The notes under the pieces are model-generated. The model saw nothing but the letters and a program-made list of their open reading frames with translations, had not been told where the DNA came from and did no database searches. 54,056 bases of DNA, from assembly GCA_937948705.1 (NCBI GenBank), contig CALECF010000010.1:1-54056 (forward strand). Direction: 5' to 3'. The DNA comes from an uncultured Anaerosolibacter sp. (GTDB lineage Bacteria > Bacillota_A > Clostridia > Peptostreptococcales > Thermotaleaceae). Shown one piece after another: positions 53,007 to 54,056 of the stretch (its first letter is position 1; each line of letters begins with the position of its first letter). Made by a program: the position numbers and the translations under genes.

Positions 53007-54056
53007 ATGATGGCTGGAAATCAAGAAAAGTATAAAGATAGAAAAAAGATTCACATTAAGATTAACGACCAAGACTTGACAGTGCCAGACGGAATAACGA
53101 TCTTAGAGTCGGCCCATGAGGTAGGCGTGAAAATACCAACCTTATGTCATCTGGATCTTCATGATCTACAAATGTATAATAAAACGGCTTCATGTAGGGT
53201 TTGCATGGTTGAATTAGTAGATGGAGGCAATCAGAATCGAAATAAGCTTGTACCTGCTTGTGTGACAAAGGCCTATGAAGGCATGACAATTCGTACGGAT
53301 ACTCTCCGAGCGATTAATGCTAGAAGAATGTCTGTGGAGCTTTTATTATCAAACCATCCTAATGAATGTTTTACATGTCCGAAGAACCTAGAGTGTGAGC
53401 TTCAAGCTCTAGCAGAAGAGTTAAATGTAAGGGAAATTCGCTGGGAAGGAGAAAGGATGGATTATCCTAAGGATTTCTCCAGTGATGCGATTGTAAAGGA
53501 CTCGAATAAATGTATCTACTGTAGGCGCTGCGAAACAGGATGTAATGTGGTGCAAACCTGCGGTATATTGTCTGGTATTGGGAGAGGTTTTAATGCATTC
53601 GTAGGACCATTTGCCAATATACCTATGGTAGAATCCTCTTGTACATACTGTGGACAATGTGTACAAGTATGTCCTACGGCTGCCCTAACAGAGGTATATC
53701 ATGTCGATAAGGTATGGGAGGCATTGAATGACCCAGATAAGCATGTGATTGTGCAAACTGCCCCAGCTATTCGTGTTGCCCTAGGCGAACTATTTGGTAT
53801 GGAAGCAGGGACCATTGTTACTGGAAAAATGGTAACAGCCTTAAAACGTATGGGCTTTGACGGTGTATTTGATACAGATTTTGGTGCGGACCTTACTATT
53901 ATGGAGGAGGCATCCGAATTAATCTATCGAATCAAAAACAATAAAACATTGCCTATTCTAACGAATTGCTGTCCTGCATGGGTAAAGTTTATTGAGCATC
54001 AATTCCCCGAATTACTTCATGTACCATCCACTTGTAAATCACCCCATATTATGTTT
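53007..54056 (+). CDS. hydA: [FeFe] hydrogenase catalytic subunit, 3' end cut by the window
   Basis: First 350 residues are seen. Domains in order: [2Fe-2S] (Cys47, Cys63, Cys66, Cys85), the His/Cys3 cluster (His117, Cys121, Cys124, Cys130: HPNECFTCPKNLEC), two [4Fe-4S] clusters (CIYCRRCETGC, CTYCGQCVQVC), and the beginning of the H-cluster domain. L1 reads TNCCPAW with Cys321-Cys322, where TSCCPGW is usual; the L2 and L3 motifs lie beyond the window. GAGGTGAT precedes the first of two ATGs. With HydBC it would couple NADH and ferredoxin oxidation to H2. Confidence 0.95.
   Translation, partial: MMAGNQEKYKDRKKIHIKINDQDLTVPDGITILESAHEVGVKIPTLCHLDLHDLQMYNKTASCRVCMVELVDGGNQNRNKLVPACVTKAYEGMTIRTDTLRAINARRMSVELLLSNHPNECFTCPKNLECELQALAEELNVREIRWEGERMDYPKDFSSDAIVKDSNKCIYCRRCETGCNVVQTCGILSGIGRGFNAFVGPFANIPMVESSCTYCGQCVQVCPTAALTEVYHVDKVWEALNDPDKHVIVQTAPAIRVALGELFGMEAGTIVTGKMVTALKRMGFDGVFDTDFGADLTIMEEASELIYRIKNNKTLPILTNCCPAWVKFIEHQFPELLHVPSTCKSPHIMF

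Noticed and set aside
1..54056. CRISPR, IS elements, prophage, rRNA and tRNA genes
   Set aside because: No regularly spaced repeats, transposase or phage proteins were seen, and I did not recognise any tRNA or rRNA sequence by eye; small tRNA genes cannot be fully excluded without a scan.

Overview
The window comes from a low-GC, Gram-positive, spore-forming-type anaerobe of the Clostridia; gene content and style fit the Alkaliphilus/Clostridium neighbourhood (inference, no database search was possible). Evidence: strong GGAGG ribosome sites with frequent TTG/GTG starts, an [FeFe] hydrogenase with NuoE/NuoF-type partners, two Etf-coupled lactate dehydrogenase operons, ATP-type PEP carboxykinase, SigZ, BlaI and DegV family genes. 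No rRNA, tRNA, CRISPR array, insertion sequence or phage gene was recognised.

Layout. 1-6.7 kb: cold-shock protein, small proteins, an HD hydrolase, a thiamine-binding-type protein, an MFS exporter, a glyoxalase-fold protein, an alpha/beta hydrolase, then an ECF sigma factor (SigZ type) with a cysteine-rich DUF2703-type protein. 6.9-9.6 kb: a secreted LysM protein with a flavinylation-type SGAT motif, and a BlaI repressor coupled to a BlaR1 relative that has lost its protease domain; two operator palindromes cover its promoter. 9.9-23 kb: pckA, a calcium-motif protein, a glycosidase-like/amidase fusion, a YgjP-type metallopeptidase, DegV, a lipoprotein, a MerR/TipA regulator, and an FtsEX-like pair preceded by a non-catalytic coiled-coil protein. 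23.4-29.7 kb: lactate operon 1 (lctP-etfB-etfA-lctD-larA). 29.9-35.7 kb: a hemerythrin with a substituted iron ligand, prfC, small proteins, a TPR-LuxR regulator and an isoprenylcysteine-methyltransferase-like membrane protein. 35.9-43.5 kb: pirin, a UbiA prenyltransferase, and the most interesting locus, mtnK-mtnA-transketolase N half-transketolase C half-RuBisCO-like protein. 43.8-50.2 kb: a FadR/LldR-type GntR regulator and lactate operon 2 (etfB-etfA-lctD-lctP). 50.3-54.1 kb: an electron-bifurcating-type hydrogenase operon (NuoE, HndB, NuoF, HydA), cut by the window end.

How it works together. Lactate enters through two LctP permeases, LarA interconverts its isomers, and two EtfBA-LctD complexes oxidise it; the neighbouring hydrogenase could dispose of the electrons as H2. 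TGGT-N3-ACCA palindromes in front of both lactate operons suggest control by the GntR protein between them. The five-gene mtn cluster looks like an anaerobic route for 5-methylthioribose (or 5-deoxyribose): kinase and isomerase give the ribulose 1-phosphate, the RuBisCO-like protein could make the xylulose 5-phosphate, and the split transketolase could cleave it to glyceraldehyde 3-phosphate plus a two-carbon unit. I regard that as the best candidate for an undescribed system; the last step is inference.
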